Assembly: GCA_037951165.1 (NCBI GenBank)
Contig: JBBDHG010000024.1
Location: forward strand, 6,105,001-6,169,000
Reading direction: 5' to 3'
Source: Lophius americanus
Taxonomy: Eukaryota > Chordata > Actinopteri > Lophiiformes > Lophiidae
Length of the DNA stretch: 64,000 nt
Below the pieces are notes generated by a model that saw only the letters and a list, made by a program, of their open reading frames with translations, was not told the origin of the DNA and did no database searches. How positions within the stretch are numbered: position 1 is the first letter of the stretch; each line of letters starts with the position of its first letter. A program made the position numbers and the translations under genes. This document shows, one piece after another, positions 1 through 12,322 of this stretch.

Positions 1-1217
1 GATTCATTCCTGTATCAATTTAGCTTCAACAATTTCCCCCATTCTCACTATTCTGTAATATTACACTTTGAAATGTTTTTAGCCTCAAGCTTTCCTGATT
101 ATTTATAATTTCCGAGGACAGAGTCATTGATCGTGGCAATGAGGGAAAACCACAGGCAAAATAGATAAGTAATTACCCACTTCCTTCATATAAATACTTT
201 TCATTTCGATGACTAAACCCTAAGAACGTGTTCATATGCATGTCTAAAATGGTTAAAGTGGGTTGAGACCCGGGGACTATAAGGTATCTAGATGGCTGAT
301 GAGATCAGGGCCATGTAGAGAAAAGGTAGGGAAAACAATCTCAGCTATTTTAAAAGTTTTCGTCTGGGAGGAAGATAAGAGACAGAAGTTGTGATAGATA
401 TATAATATAGTTCTATACTACTGTATGTACTCATAATCTGAAGTAAGAATGAACCAAGTGATACCTGGAAAACAATTTCACACAGACTTCTACGTCTATT
501 GGGACAGTATAATGCTGCTCACTCATTCTTATCCATCCTCAAATTGCATGTAGATAAACCGACAATAAGCCAATTTAACTCAACAGAATCTCTCCCTTCA
601 GTTTCTCATTATCAATTCTCATTATTGAAAATCCTTATGTTTTCCCCCAAAAAATAGAGATTCAGAAAAATTTAATTACAAAATTCACCTAAGTGCCCAA
701 TGAATGCAGGTCTCAAACTTCTTAAGTACCGCATCCAGTAGACTCCTTTACATTACACTGCTAATGCGCTAAAATACGTTTTTGACTGCATTGACAATGG
801 AGGCAGCCCTTGAATATTCCCGTAATAAATCTGTTGCATTTCTATAGACACTGTAAAATGCCAAAATCTGTAAGATATGATGGAATAGTGTAAGACTTGT
901 GATATAGTCCAGGGTGTGCTTTGCATTGAGACACCAGTGAATCCTGTCCACCCTGTTCTAGCCACGTTATTGTGTCCTGGATCAGCAGTGCCTAAACGCC
1001 TGGATGCTCAGCTAAGTCCAAGGTCAGAGTGTCTTGGTCAATGTCAATAGACTTCTTTCCACTGAGAGGCTAAGTGAGGGCTTCCAAGCCCTCTTCCTCC
1101 ACTTCTGTGTACCACCCTGTCATCTCTGAGGGCAGCAGTGATAACCAAACTATCGCTTTTTGTGGTTTGTGACAAGGTGGATTGCCTTCTTTGTCACAAA
1201 AGAAGTATATTCCTTTA

Positions 1218-1237
1218 CTACTACTACTACTACTATA
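1218..1237. repeat. Short (ACT)n trinucleotide repeat
   Basis: About six consecutive ACT/CTA units, slightly interrupted at the right end. A small simple-sequence repeat with no associated gene. Confidence 0.8.
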
Positions 1238-2570
1238 CTATTCATTGGTGCTTTATACCTCTGACTTATAGATAACTTTGAAAAGCTACTATAAGTAGTA
1301 GAATGAAAGATTTTGCCAGGTTGCATGAAAAGGGCTTTCTGATGCCTCTGTTTACCTGGATGCCTGGCATAGGAAATATTATCCGTAGAGAAGTAATGAA
1401 AGTTTATTTGTTTAGGGCTAAAAAGATTTTGCATTTACTTTTCCATATACTATTCCATATACTATACATTTTTTTGTATCCCTAATCCTCTTCTGCATAA
1501 ATCTCATCGAAGAGTTGCAGTGAAAGGACTCACACATAGCAGGTGTGTGTTCACGTGAGAAGGGCCCGTTCACCTGGATACCGGTGAAAATAATGGGAAC
1601 CTGTTGGCCTGCCTGTAAAGCACACTGGCGATGGAAGAAGGGGGGCGGACAAAATCATTAGACTATGCAGATGTTGTGCCACGAGCTATGGACATAGAAA
1701 TACATCCAGCACGGCCACACATTTGTAGACAATAAAACTTCTTTTGTCAAGGCAGCATTTAAGCAGCCCTTTGCGACAGAAGCAGTGAGGAGGCTGAAGC
1801 TATTGTTGTGACTCGTTTATTACTTCAAACAGAGAGTTTTCAATTCTCCTGAGTATTCAGTAGGAAGGTGGTGTCACATGTTCATGAACGGCAAAAGATG
1901 GAACTTGTTAACAAGTTATCCACGGCGTCTTATCTTACCCTCATCCACAGATGAGTGGAACATCGGGAAAAAAGCTACGTGACTTTTTCTTTAATTAACG
2001 TCGGAAAACGGTTAATATTTTAATTTGACATTATATTCAAACATTGGACCCTGCAAGTTCTTTGCTTCGAGAATTCAATACATTCTTTCAGTCATAAATG
2101 TCTGTCTGTGTTTAAAAGGTAGCATGATTTGTGACAACACAAAATGTTTTAGCATCGGGGTGCGATAAGGAAACTTTTCCAACGCATTCAAACCAAAACA
2201 GTGAATTAGAGGACTTAAAGTGTTAATCTTATCATTTAAAGTGACTTAAAGTTTGAATTTGAACTATTTCTGAGGGCTTTTCTGACAGAAAACAAACTAT
2301 AGCTAAGTGGTGCGAGTATCTTTTGGTTATATGATCTAAATCATAAAAACAGTTGTTTCCACATTTTCGTGAGCAAAAAAGGAGGAAGAAACTTTAAAAA
2401 AAATAAATTTGATTTGTATTTCTCAATTTGAATTAAAAAAAAAAAAATGTCTGTAAGAGACAAACACATCGTTGACAGCCGTCGTCATGGAAGACAGAGC
2501 GGCATATTGTGTGCTGTCAATCAACACTTTAATTGATTCATACTCTTTCCCCGCATATACTGTTGAGCGA

Positions 2571-2655
2571 TGCGGGGTTTAGAGCTGGAGCCTATTCCAG
2601 CTGACATTGAGCGAAAGATGGGTCACACCCTGTCAAGTCCCCAGTTCTTCACATG
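2571..2655 (+). repeat. Fragment of a common fish interspersed repeat
   Basis: The stretch reads like the widespread fish repeat containing 'gctggagcctatcccagctgacatt' followed by a 'cacaccctg...tcgccagt' block. It is diverged and truncated here. A second, more diverged copy lies at 10347-10475. Family name not assigned; recognition rests on remembered consensus, not on a search. Confidence 0.5.
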
Positions 2656-2754
2656 GCTAATCCTCCACCATAGTGGGTTATTTCTCAGCAATATGAGGAG
2701 GCTGGAGGTGGATTCTCATCTTACTTACTTTCTATGAGCTTTTACTCTGCATAG

Positions 2755-3193
2755 GAAATATGTCAGCAGCTCTAAAATGTACTTAATCTGATTCTACCGC
2801 CTGTACACACAATCTGCCACAACATAAGAACCAGTTACTGGTAGGAGCATGAGAAATGTATTGCTGCAGTCTGGAGTACTCTCCACCTGGATTCTTCACT
2901 CTTAACCAGTAGTACTGGTGTCCAATCAGTTCCAGGATCACGTAATAGATGTGTCTGGTTACTGCTAGCCAACAATTAAAATATCCTTCTGATACGATAG
3001 ACTGCAGCTAAATCTTTAATTGTTATAGCACATGTGTATATAATTCTTCGAAACGCCAAAACGACATCCGTTTCCAGCAGAATGTAAAACCACACCGTTA
3101 GAACCAGTAACTGGTGTTATTGTTTTGGCTGATAGGTGTGTATCAGCAGTTTGAATCAGATTAACTGATTTCTTAGCTCCTCATGTATTTACC
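2755..3193. mobile_element. Fold-back (long inverted repeat) miniature element
   Basis: The two ends are imperfect inverted repeats. TAATCTGATTC at 2784-2794 pairs with GAATCAGATTA at 3153-3163; CCAGTTACTGG at 2831-2841 pairs with the similar block at 3112-3122; and the segment around GGCTGATAGGTGTG (3127-3140) pairs with 2805-2820. Weaker pairing continues outward (2764-2783 with 3164-3185), giving arms of roughly 100 bp around a core of about 250 bp. Part of the arm resembles Tc1-type ends seen elsewhere in the window (ATCAGCCATAAC...ACTGACAGG), so it may be a non-autonomous Tc1/mariner derivative. There is no coding capacity. Confidence 0.6.
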
Positions 3194-3299
3194 ATTATTA
3201 ATAAAACAAGCTAGAAACTAATGATTGACAGCCCACGATGAGAAAAAGTTAGTTACTTTATATTCTTCACATCTTAATTAGAAGAGAAATCAAAGTGTT

Positions 3300-3450
3300 T
3301 CTTTCAAATTTCTCTCATCCCTCTTTGGTCATAAAAAGAAAAAGAAAAAAACTCCTTATTTTTCAGTTTCGATTTTTGTACCTTAAAAAGAAAAAATCAA
3401 ATAACCCCTAATTTTTTCGTTTTTTCAATATCCATTTCTGAGACAAAAAT
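3300..3450. repeat. A/T-rich low-complexity segment related to 15560-15610
   Basis: Runs of AAAAAGAAAAA and TTTTTTCGTTTTTTC. The portion 3410-3432 matches, as reverse complement, the segment at 15567-15590. Probably two remnants of one dispersed element in opposite orientation. Confidence 0.4.
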
Positions 3451-4573
3451 CAAAATATCAAATGATACACGAACGTTAAGCAATCCAGCTCCGGATCGAA
3501 GACAACACTGCTTCATGCCAGGAATAAATATACCCGCAGATATAAGCTGATCCTGTGTTGTGTTCCTTAGAATATAAACAGGTTGAGCCTATCCGTATTT
3601 ATTTCCATTTACTGTAGTCTGGTGTATCCGGAGTATATTTGAGTTAATTAATTGGCACTAATTCTAGTCCCTGGACATTAAAACATGAAAATTTGCACTT
3701 AGCCGACTATCTTGGCAGTCTGACACTATTTTAAACCTTGTGAGTCTAATATCACTTTGGCACCAGTCCTAACTCTAAGTCGCATTGAATAATGCCAATG
3801 TTTGGTATCTCTTTTTTCCAGCGCAATAGCACCTGTATGACCTTCACTTTAAAAGACTTTATTAACGTTCTGAACTCTGATCCAAGACCTCAGATAGTTA
3901 TTCGATTACTTTTATGTAAAGTATATTAGTGCAGCGTGAACTTTAAGCTGCTGTCATACCTTACCTGAGGTGGTTGATGAAATAACACCAATGTCCCTTT
4001 TTTGTGACATTTACAGGTGCCATTTGGGATTTAGTGCCGAGTTAGTCTTTTATAAAAGAAATCTATTGACACAGTTAATGATACTGATGAATATTTTCTC
4101 TGTTTAGTCAAATTTGACTCAAAAAGATGGAGACTTGAGAGGCTACAAGACGGACAGCTCCTACCTACTCTTGTTACTTTAGTTGGTTTAGAATGTGAAT
4201 CACCTTGTTTGATGACAAAAAATACTTTTGTTGATGGTTGCAATGTGTTTTGGTAATTAATCAATTAAAAGTTCAGTGTGTAACATTTGGCTGGTGGGAG
4301 GCGCTGGTGAGGTCTCGTTCTGGTGAGGTCTGTCCAGTTCACCCACTGAAAGCAACCCGACGGAACATGGATGGCTACCTGCTCCTGGGTGATCACTCCC
4401 TGGGAGGAGAGAAGACATGCTCCCAGCCAACGGTGTGGGGGAAGAATTTTAGAACCGGTCGGGGAAGGGTTGCTTTTAAGCTCATTGGGAATCCTCAGGG
4501 CTGCCGAAACCCTAGTCCTCATGTTTGCTTTGACAGCGAGGCTTGGCTTTCCTGTTACGAGTAATTTATAATG

Positions 4574-4646
<73 letters not shown>
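4574..4646. repeat. (TA)n microsatellite
   Basis: Nearly uninterrupted TA dinucleotides for about 73 bp, with one AAAT interruption near the left end. It produces artefactual IYIYIY open frames on both strands, which are not genes. Confidence 0.95.
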
Positions 4647-4653
<7 letters not shown>

Positions 4654-7600
4654 TCCTCCATTTATCAAAACACAACCAACAACTAAAAACGCGACGTCCC
4701 TCTCCAGACATCTGACAAACATGCCGGCCTTCACGGAGATATTTCTAAACAAACATAAAAAAATATATATATTTTTGCTTTCAGCTAAAAGTGCACACAA
4801 AAAAAGTTTTTTTTTATTCCACTTATTAAAGGAGAAACCCCTCAATAACCCAACTGCCCAACTGTTTGGTCTGAATGTCAGGATATTCTGAAAAATGCTC
4901 ATCACAATTTAAAAGTGGTGATAATGCGTTCACACTAAATGCAGCAAGAAATCTCCAGGTATTGTGACTAACTTATTTAATACAAATTCTGCAAGTGGAA
5001 ATGAATATGCACTCATCAACAAGAAAGCTGTGACGCAGAGGATGAAAGCTAAGTGACTTTCACAATCTTAACATCATTAACCCAAAATAGAACATTCTAA
5101 ATTTGGCCGAGAAATATGCTGGGATGTGAATGGCTGTTAGATTTGCTGTGACATGTCTGGACAGAGAATTTGAAGGCACCATAAGCCAGTAACAGGACAT
5201 TTTTGGCTTTTTGTGATAGCACACAAAGCAGATAGGAGTTCCTGGCTATATATACAATATCTATATTTTGGAATTGACAACCTTGCATATGTTTTATTTG
5301 CTGAACAAAATCAATAATCATCTATGCCATCCAATAAAACAGTGAGTGAATACTTCCTCCACAATGCACCAGGCCCCTTATCAGGGTGAAAATTTCCATA
5401 TTACAAAGAGCAAATCCTTAACTGTAATTGTTAATATGCTCCATGTGAAATGCATTCTGTTCACTTGACACAGCATTGAACTAATTATTAGGAGCAGAGG
5501 GCAGCATAGAATCCGCTTCACATAGGTCCCTCTAGGAATAAAGTTTAGCATCCCTTAGTTAGACCCTCTAACTCTCAGCACTAAGCCTCTCACCTCTCAG
5601 CTCAGTGTGCCCACCATCCAATTAAATCCTGAAAGCTGTTCCTACATCTGGGAGAAAAAGGACTGGCGCCAGAGTCGTGCTCAGCATGCAGTGAAAATGT
5701 TTGACATTTCCTCATTGTCCTGATGACATTTACTAATATGTAGACAAACACCAGCAGTGGATTGTTTTCTATGCATGCAAGAAGTTTGTTTTCTTGTACT
5801 TCAGCCCGCGTGTATATACATTACCTTGTTTATACGCGTCATTATTTTACATGCATTTTCTAATCAACTTGCCCTATGTCCAGCCTCAGCTTGCCTCTGT
5901 CTGTGGGTCAGTAATAAGAGTTATTGTTTGACACTCATGCATCAGAGTCCCTTCATAATAGTCAGCATTTTTAACAAGTTTGAATTAAACGACAGTGAAT
6001 GACTACAGACGATGTTTGTTGTTCTGGTTTGTTGGTATGCTTAGTTGTCTAAGAAGATTAGATTAAGCAGAATATTGACACAATATTGTGAAGGTCCACC
6101 TAAAATACTGTAGTTAGATCATTTAAATACATAATGCATTACATCCAGTACCGGCTGAAGCTAAACAGCATGCATATTAAGTCTGAGACGGCCACTGAGG
6201 ACATTCAAGCTTTGAATTCCACTAGAGGAATCTCAGCTCTGGGCCAGACGCTCATACACTTCACAAGTATTTAGAAGTGTGTTTACAGTGATTTAACATT
6301 CCTTTGGTGTTCCCTCCCCAACTCTATGCAGCCGCATTTATTTTCACATACAAATCGTCTTCTCTCATCATTTCCCTCGCTCACATCTGTGTGGCGGTTT
6401 ATTTTGCAGCAATAATTTCCTGTGCTTAAAGGTAAAATCTATGAGAGCAGAACATTGTATGAACTATTTCTACGGGTCGTCCTTTCATGACGTTTGTGGC
6501 TTTGGGGAATGGTGTTGTTGATCCCGTGCACCCTCTTCCTCCCCGCTGGAAACCCTGCTGCAACAAAGTGTGCCGAGCTAATGACTGATGAGCCCTTTGA
6601 CACAGAAATACTTGACATGCTCTGTGGGGTCCAGACTAAAGACTTCCCTAATAAGCTCTTGCACACTCACCCAGGGCCATATTAAATCCAAACTTTGGCA
6701 CCTTACCTAATTAATAAGAACATACTCGTTGCCAAAAGCCTCTTCCTAACCTAGGCTGAACCTAACCCCGCTGCAGCCTAGCGTCCCTTGAGTATTGGAT
6801 GATGTATGAAATACAAAATTCAAATGAGGCTGACAGGGAGCAATTACTGTGGAAGAGAGATCTTTTACTCTTTGGAAAAAACCCATCAAAATCCATATAC
6901 AGTGCACATGACAGTTTTCCTTCTCATTCATAAATGCACTGTCCACCATCCTCACATCCCCCTTTTCCTCTATCATCCTTTTGCTTCTCTCTCACTGGAA
7001 CACAAGTCTTAGGTAATTTTCCATCCTACGACTTACCTCTGTCCTTCTCTCTCTCCTCCTCGTCTCTTTTCTCTCTCTTTCTTTTTCTCCCCGGGCGCAC
7101 CATATACGCTGAAAGAATAGATGTTTATTTACACTACGCTGCCTTCACTGCGGTCTAATTTATGATGCCCATAGAGTAGAGAGACCTATTAAAATCCTAT
7201 TTACAGTCAAGTGGCAAGATCACCGAAAGCAATATCGATGCTTTAACTGTTGTTGACATAAATATTATGAGCCCACGTTTTCCAATGCATTCGGGGGAGT
7301 TGTGATTAAACAGCATAAGACAACATGAATCTCTTATTGTGAATCCGTGTGTCTTATTCCCAAATTAATTAAATACAGCACATTGCACCACGTTCACACA
7401 TTCATTTACGGTTATTTTGCAGCCAACAAGCAGCAAGATGTAATGACAAAAATCATTATGACATTTCCTCCTCTCAATGGCAATGATACCTCCGTCTTTA
7501 TTACATTAGTTAATCAACATACTTCTCTATCTGGCCATTCAATCAGTGCAAGGCTTGCTAATCAATGTATAGTACAGCGAGGTATGTTAATAGATATCCG

Positions 7601-8625
7601 TAAAGCATCGTATGCAGGAGGTATTGTGATTCAAAGAGCTGTTGATTGCACCACTGAAGGGCTGGGTTAATTATTCCAAGGACTCCAGCCGCACATCTTT
7701 CCTGAATTAGGATGGATTAATTGAAAACGCTCCAAAATGTCTCTGTAAGTGGCTGTCCAATCTGTTTGTCTATGTCCTCTCACTTCATCCTCCTATGGGC
7801 CATGATCAGTAGCTGAAATCAGTTGCTCGATCTTCGTCTCCACTCTTAAGGCTTTTTCCATTTTTCCATGTCTCTTATCATTAGCTTATCGGCCCCGTTC
7901 TTCTTCCTCACAACATTTGCTGAAAACCTTCATTGCAATGCACTTGGAAAATCAATTATAACTCTGTAACACAATACCATGCACTCCCCCCCCCCCCATG
8001 TCCACTTTACTTCCTTCCTCTTCCACTCAAGTGCCTGCCATCATCTTGTTTGTGTGTAAGCACCTCAGAACCATTCACGTGGGCTTTGTGTGTTATGCTA
8101 GCCCCAGGACATCTTCTTGGGTTGAGCACCAAATTCAATTTCAGCTACCAAATCAGAGGTATAAAAATTGTCCATCGCTGTGGTCTCAAAGGCAGCTATT
8201 CTTCATCAGATAAATCTGAGGAGCCCATCCTTCTCCTATGCTCTTTTCATCCTAGACCCCCTGTTGGCCCATATTAGAGCCTACTGATGGCCAGGGGAGA
8301 TTTAGGAACTGCAATCCATCAATGTAATGTGGCCTGAACAACAGCAGCCCCGCTAACTTCTCCTCCAGGTGGACCTTACCATCCTCCTTCCGGCCCGATT
8401 CATCCGGCTTGGCCCACTTTTGTAACACTATGGTTCTACTTCGGCCCCTTCAAACTCGAAAATCAGCTCTCTCTATTCAATTGTAGGCACAGATCTGTTC
8501 CTCCTTGACAGGGTCAGCTAATTGTCTCATTCGGCCTATAAGGTGTGCTGGCAGACGTCCTTTTAATTTCCACCCTAAGAAAGTAGAAAACTTCCATTCC
8601 ATGACACAGTGATGTCTTACTTTAA

Positions 8626-9497
8626 TAATGCTCAGCCTTAAAATTATAATCACCTGCCTAATATTTTGTAAGTTCCCCTTTTGCCAAAAAAAAAAAAAAT
8701 CTCTTATCTGTTGAGGCACGGACTCCACAAAATCTGTGAAGTTGGGATGGCACCAAGATGTTGGCAGCAGATCCCTTAAGTCCCGTAAAGTGTGATATGA
8801 TTGAGTCCCTCATGGATCAGACTTGTTTGTCCGGCACATCTCACAGATCCTCCATTTGATTGAGATCTGGGCAATTTTTAGGGCAAAACACTACTTTGAA
8901 CTTGCTGTGTAACTCAAACCATTCCTGAATCATATTTCAGTGTGGCACGGTGAATTATCTTCCTTAGAGAGGCCACTGCCTTGCACCACACTGTTTCCCA
9001 TTAAGGGGTGTACTTGATCGACAACAAGGTTTGGGTAAGTGGTTCATGTTGGATCAATGGCACAAGGATTCCCAAGCATCAACCTAAATCTCTCAGCTTT
9101 GCCCTAGTGTAGCCTGGTGCCATGTTTTTTCCTGGTTAAATGAAGCACATGCGCTGCCGTCCACCTGCTATACAGGAAAGCATGATTCATCAGACCAGGC
9201 CAACTTGTTCCATGGTCCAGTTCTGATACTGACTTCCCAGCATGGATACTCTGACTATGTGTTCTGGTATATTTTCCTCAGAACCAGCGTTAACTTTTTT
9301 TTGGCAATTTATGCTATGGTTGCTCTTTTCTGCAATGGAACATCACAAGCTAGCCTTCTTACTGACCCAGTCTTCCGTTTCCAACACATTAACTTTGAGG
9401 GAAAAAGGTATCACTTTCTGCCTCATATATGCCACTAACTGACGGGTTTCATTGAGAAAAGAAATTGCCATTGGTTATTATGTTCTGGCTGATCAGC
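8626..9497 (-). mobile_element. Degenerate Tc1-like DNA transposon (minus orientation)
   Basis: The left end carries a decayed terminal repeat (CTCAGCC...ATAATCACCTGCCTAAT) and the right end carries TTATTATGTTCTGGCTGATCAG, the matching inverted terminus. Between them, read on the minus strand, are recognisable pieces of a Tc1-type transposase, for example sequence corresponding to the 'heads-to-tails' region where a catalytic Glu precedes LWD, and the block encoding the QNW-like motif near 9205-9230. The element is about 870 bp against roughly 1.5 kb for an intact member, and the frame is broken by many stops and deletions, so it is inactive. Family-level call (Tc1/mariner) is firm; the exact subfamily is not assigned. 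Confidence 0.8.
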
Positions 9498-10346
9498 CTC
9501 AGTTTGGTTATTCAACTGAATTGCAGACACGCTGCCAATTTCTCAGAATTCTTGCAACTTCTAACCTTGACAGATCTAAATGAAAACCCTGATTAACAGC
9601 AGGCTAAATTAAGTACGTGTTCTGTTTTCTGTTATTATTCTACTAACAACCTTTGTCAGTGATGGGGAGTTTTATCTTATCCGAGATGATCTGAAATCAC
9701 AATCTCTTTCATTTTGGGGGATTTGGGGGATTTTTTTAGGGGATTGTCTATTCCTCCCTATGTGACGTGTTGAATGCATCCCTGCTTGTAGGATTGATAG
9801 TGTGCCATGCACCGCTTGGAAGCAGTGCAGCCCTTCTAAAAGAAATGGTCCTCTTCCTTCTCCGGGCCGTCTGATAGACACAGTTGGGAGATTGGTTCTG
9901 CTGAATAAGAGATGAATCTCTCGGGGTGTCACCATGCAGCTACGACCTCTGAAATATCATTATCTACAGGGGAGGGAGGTTAACTTCTCTAATATAGCCG
10001 GATTACATGAGAGGGATTCCGCAACTGAACATGACACTGCTTTATTACCCATATTTGTCAGGATAATATGTGTTTTGTACTGCTACTTTGGTATATTGCA
10101 GTAGCTCCAAACATACTCTCTTAATGAGTTGTGTTTTCCACAAACACAATGTGCTAGGCTGATTTTGAAGTTCCAGTTCTTATTACAGTAACAAATAATG
10201 GCATGTAATATTCTGCTTGACCTATCTAATAAGTTGATCGTACGGAATGATATCTGTTGGAGAAGGGATTCATTGCCAACTACTGGAGCTCACAATGCTT
10301 TGGGCAATATGTTACAGTATTTACAGTGTCGTTTCCCCTTGATCAC

Positions 10347-10475
10347 TATCCATACGCTATCTAAAACTGCTTATCCTTAGCGGGCTTTTCTCTTCCCCAG
10401 CTGACTTTGAGACATCATGGAAGGTCACCAGTACATCATAGGGCCCATATAGAAAGATAAACCATTCACACACAG
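10347..10475 (+). repeat. Second fragment of the fish interspersed repeat seen at 2571
   Basis: Contains the order 'ccata..ctatctaaaactgcttatcc', then 'cccagctgac', then 'ggtcaccagtacatc', then 'accattcacacac', matching the order of blocks in a very common fish repeat. It is diverged and incomplete. Confidence 0.5.
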
Positions 10476-11943
10476 TGGAAAATTGCACTGAAGTTTATTT
10501 CGAACATGTGAAATGAAATAAGATAGAAAGGTCATACTAAAGATAATAATATAATAAACAAGATAAGATAATAAACAAAATAGATTCATAATGGAAAACA
10601 AAACTGTCCAACACTTGATAATTTGATTTACACATCCGAAAAGGATTGGGAAGAAGTATTTACTTATTTAATTCCCCCCATCTCCATAAGTCATTTTTAT
10701 ATGATCATGCTGTTTCCTTATAAAAAGAGAGTAAACAGAGAAGAATAAATACAAAAAATAAATAAAAACAAAAACAAAAACAAATAAGTAAACAAATGAA
10801 CAAATAGCTAATGATAATCAAACACCTTCATCCCTGCACCTTGTGAAAATCATCTCTTTTATAACTGCTTCAGGTTTGGACATTCCCTGAGCTCCTCACT
10901 CAAACTGTTCATTAGTTTCAGCCCATAAACACAAATACAAAATATTTTTCTTGTTGGACGAACACTGACGGTTTTGAAAATTCATACTCCCCTTGGGTTA
11001 TTTCTTTCACTGAACATTTTTTTGAATATTTTCCAGAAGTTGATTATATTTTGCTTGTATCGTGAAATGTGCTGTTTGATCAGAGTTGATTTATCACTGA
11101 ATGTTTTTGGACTCTGGTTGGAGGCTGGATCCCACGTAGAAATATGTAGAACATGTAAACTCCACATAGGAAGGTCCCAGGTTGGGTGGGTAGTAATCGC
11201 TCCACTGTGCTTTAGCCATTCCCATCAACGGACCCTTGTTTCAACATTTTCCAAAGGACTCCTGCTTGTTTTACATGAATTTGATTCAATGATAAAAACA
11301 CCTTATTTAGTTCATTTGAAGTCAAATAACAAGAGCTTGTAAATAAACATCTATTAAATCACCATATACTGATAATGGACTAATATTATGACATCATCAG
11401 AGGCATCACAGAGTTACCTAAAAAATGAATAATTTATTAACGTCCAATTTGGAATCCTAGCTTAATTAATTCATATTTCACTCAAGGTCTGAAACTGAAT
11501 GAATCAATAATTCAGTTAGAGTGGATGTGGGCAAGCTACAAGCTTTCCTACAGCTGGTTGGAGAAACACAGATGATATCGAAGAGTCTACTTTGGGGCCC
11601 AAGTCCAGCATTTGCAATGAAATCCCCTGCAGATGGAGATGCAGGGTTTATTGTTTTATTTGTTGATCGTACTTTTTAGCTGAGTCCACTGTTAATCTTA
11701 TCAGATTGATGATTTTGTGTCAGAGGACCAGTGAAAATATTTTTTTATATCCTCATGTTGTAACTCTATTTGATCCATGCTGTGTTTACTTAAAAACGAA
11801 CATTGACGCGTAACATAGTGTTATAGATCGAAACCCTCTTTGTGAATATACAACATATAATAAAAGGGGAAGCCTCAATGCTATTAGAGATACCTGTGTG
11901 AACTTCTCCAAAGTCTCTGAGTCTTCTTTTTATCCTCTGGCAG

Positions 11944-12322
11944 GGATGCTCACAGTTGCTCCAAAAGGTTTCCAGTGTCTTGACCCTGAGAAATACTGCA
12001 ATCCCTGTCTGGATGCCGCCAAAGCCTGCAATCTAAATGGCAGCTGCAAGAGGCAACGCTCCGCTTACATCGCTACATGCAGCAAGGAAGACCCCAACAA
12101 GGGGGAATCATGCAGCAAGAAGCGCTGCCACAAAGCACTGAGGTTGTTCCTGGATCGCGTGCCCCCTGAGTTCAGCCACCGTCTACTCTTCTGCCCCTGC
12201 CAGAGTGAGGGTTGTGCTGAACGGCGCCGGCAAACCATCGTTCCTGATTGCTCCTATAAAGATAAGGAGAAACCCAACTGTCTGGAGTTACGGAAGGTCT
12301 GCCGCCAGGACTCTCTCTGCAG
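11944..12322 (+). CDS. gfra2: GDNF family receptor alpha exon: linker, domain D2 and start of D3
   Basis: This internal exon (379 bp) encodes a D1-D2 linker, all of cysteine-rich domain D2 and the first residues of D3. Seen in the translation: CLDAAKACNLN, SAYIATC, KKRCHKALR, LDRVPPEFSHRLLFCPC, CAERRRQTIVPDC and DKEKPNCLELRKVC. The ten D2 cysteines expected for the family are present. The acceptor is a pyrimidine-rich tract ending CTCTGGCAG at 11943, and the donor is CAG/GTGAAG. It enters needing one base from the previous exon and leaves two bases of an Arg codon, completed by the next exon. GFRA proteins are GPI-anchored co-receptors that bind GDNF-family ligands through D2 and present them to the RET kinase. 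NLN, DKEKPNCL and LRxVCRxDxLCR point to GFRA2 rather than GFRA1 or GFRA4. Odd: the linker carries two additional cysteines (QCLDPEKYCNP). N-glycosylation sequon NGS is present. Confidence 0.93.

Larger units (their letters stand above)
1..11943 (+). other. Upstream intron or 5' flank of the gfra2-like gene; no coding exon found
   Basis: The first recognised exon starts at 11944 in the middle of a codon, so at least the adjoining part of this stretch is intron. A GFRA gene should have upstream exons for the signal peptide and domain D1 (hallmark CKRGMKKE-type motif). I looked for such sequence on the + strand and did not find it. What can be seen is A+T-rich DNA with microsatellites, a fold-back element, a Tc1 relic and two pieces of a common fish interspersed repeat, listed separately. 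Whether the whole stretch is intron or part lies 5' of an alternative promoter cannot be decided from sequence alone. Confidence 0.7.

Noticed and set aside
4265..4905. Open frames on both strands with IYIYIY runs
   Set aside because: They are produced by the (TA)n microsatellite at 4574-4646.
6494..6685. Open frame whose start looks like a signal peptide (WLWGMVLLIPCTLFLP), upstream of the receptor exons
   Set aside because: The apparent start is TTG, the downstream part resembles nothing in GFRA D1 (no CKRGMKKE motif), and there is no good donor in the phase required by the exon at 11944.
7347..7670. 107-codon open frame
   Set aside because: No protein-like domain or codon pattern. The sequence looks more like ordinary or conserved non-coding DNA; conservation cannot be judged here.
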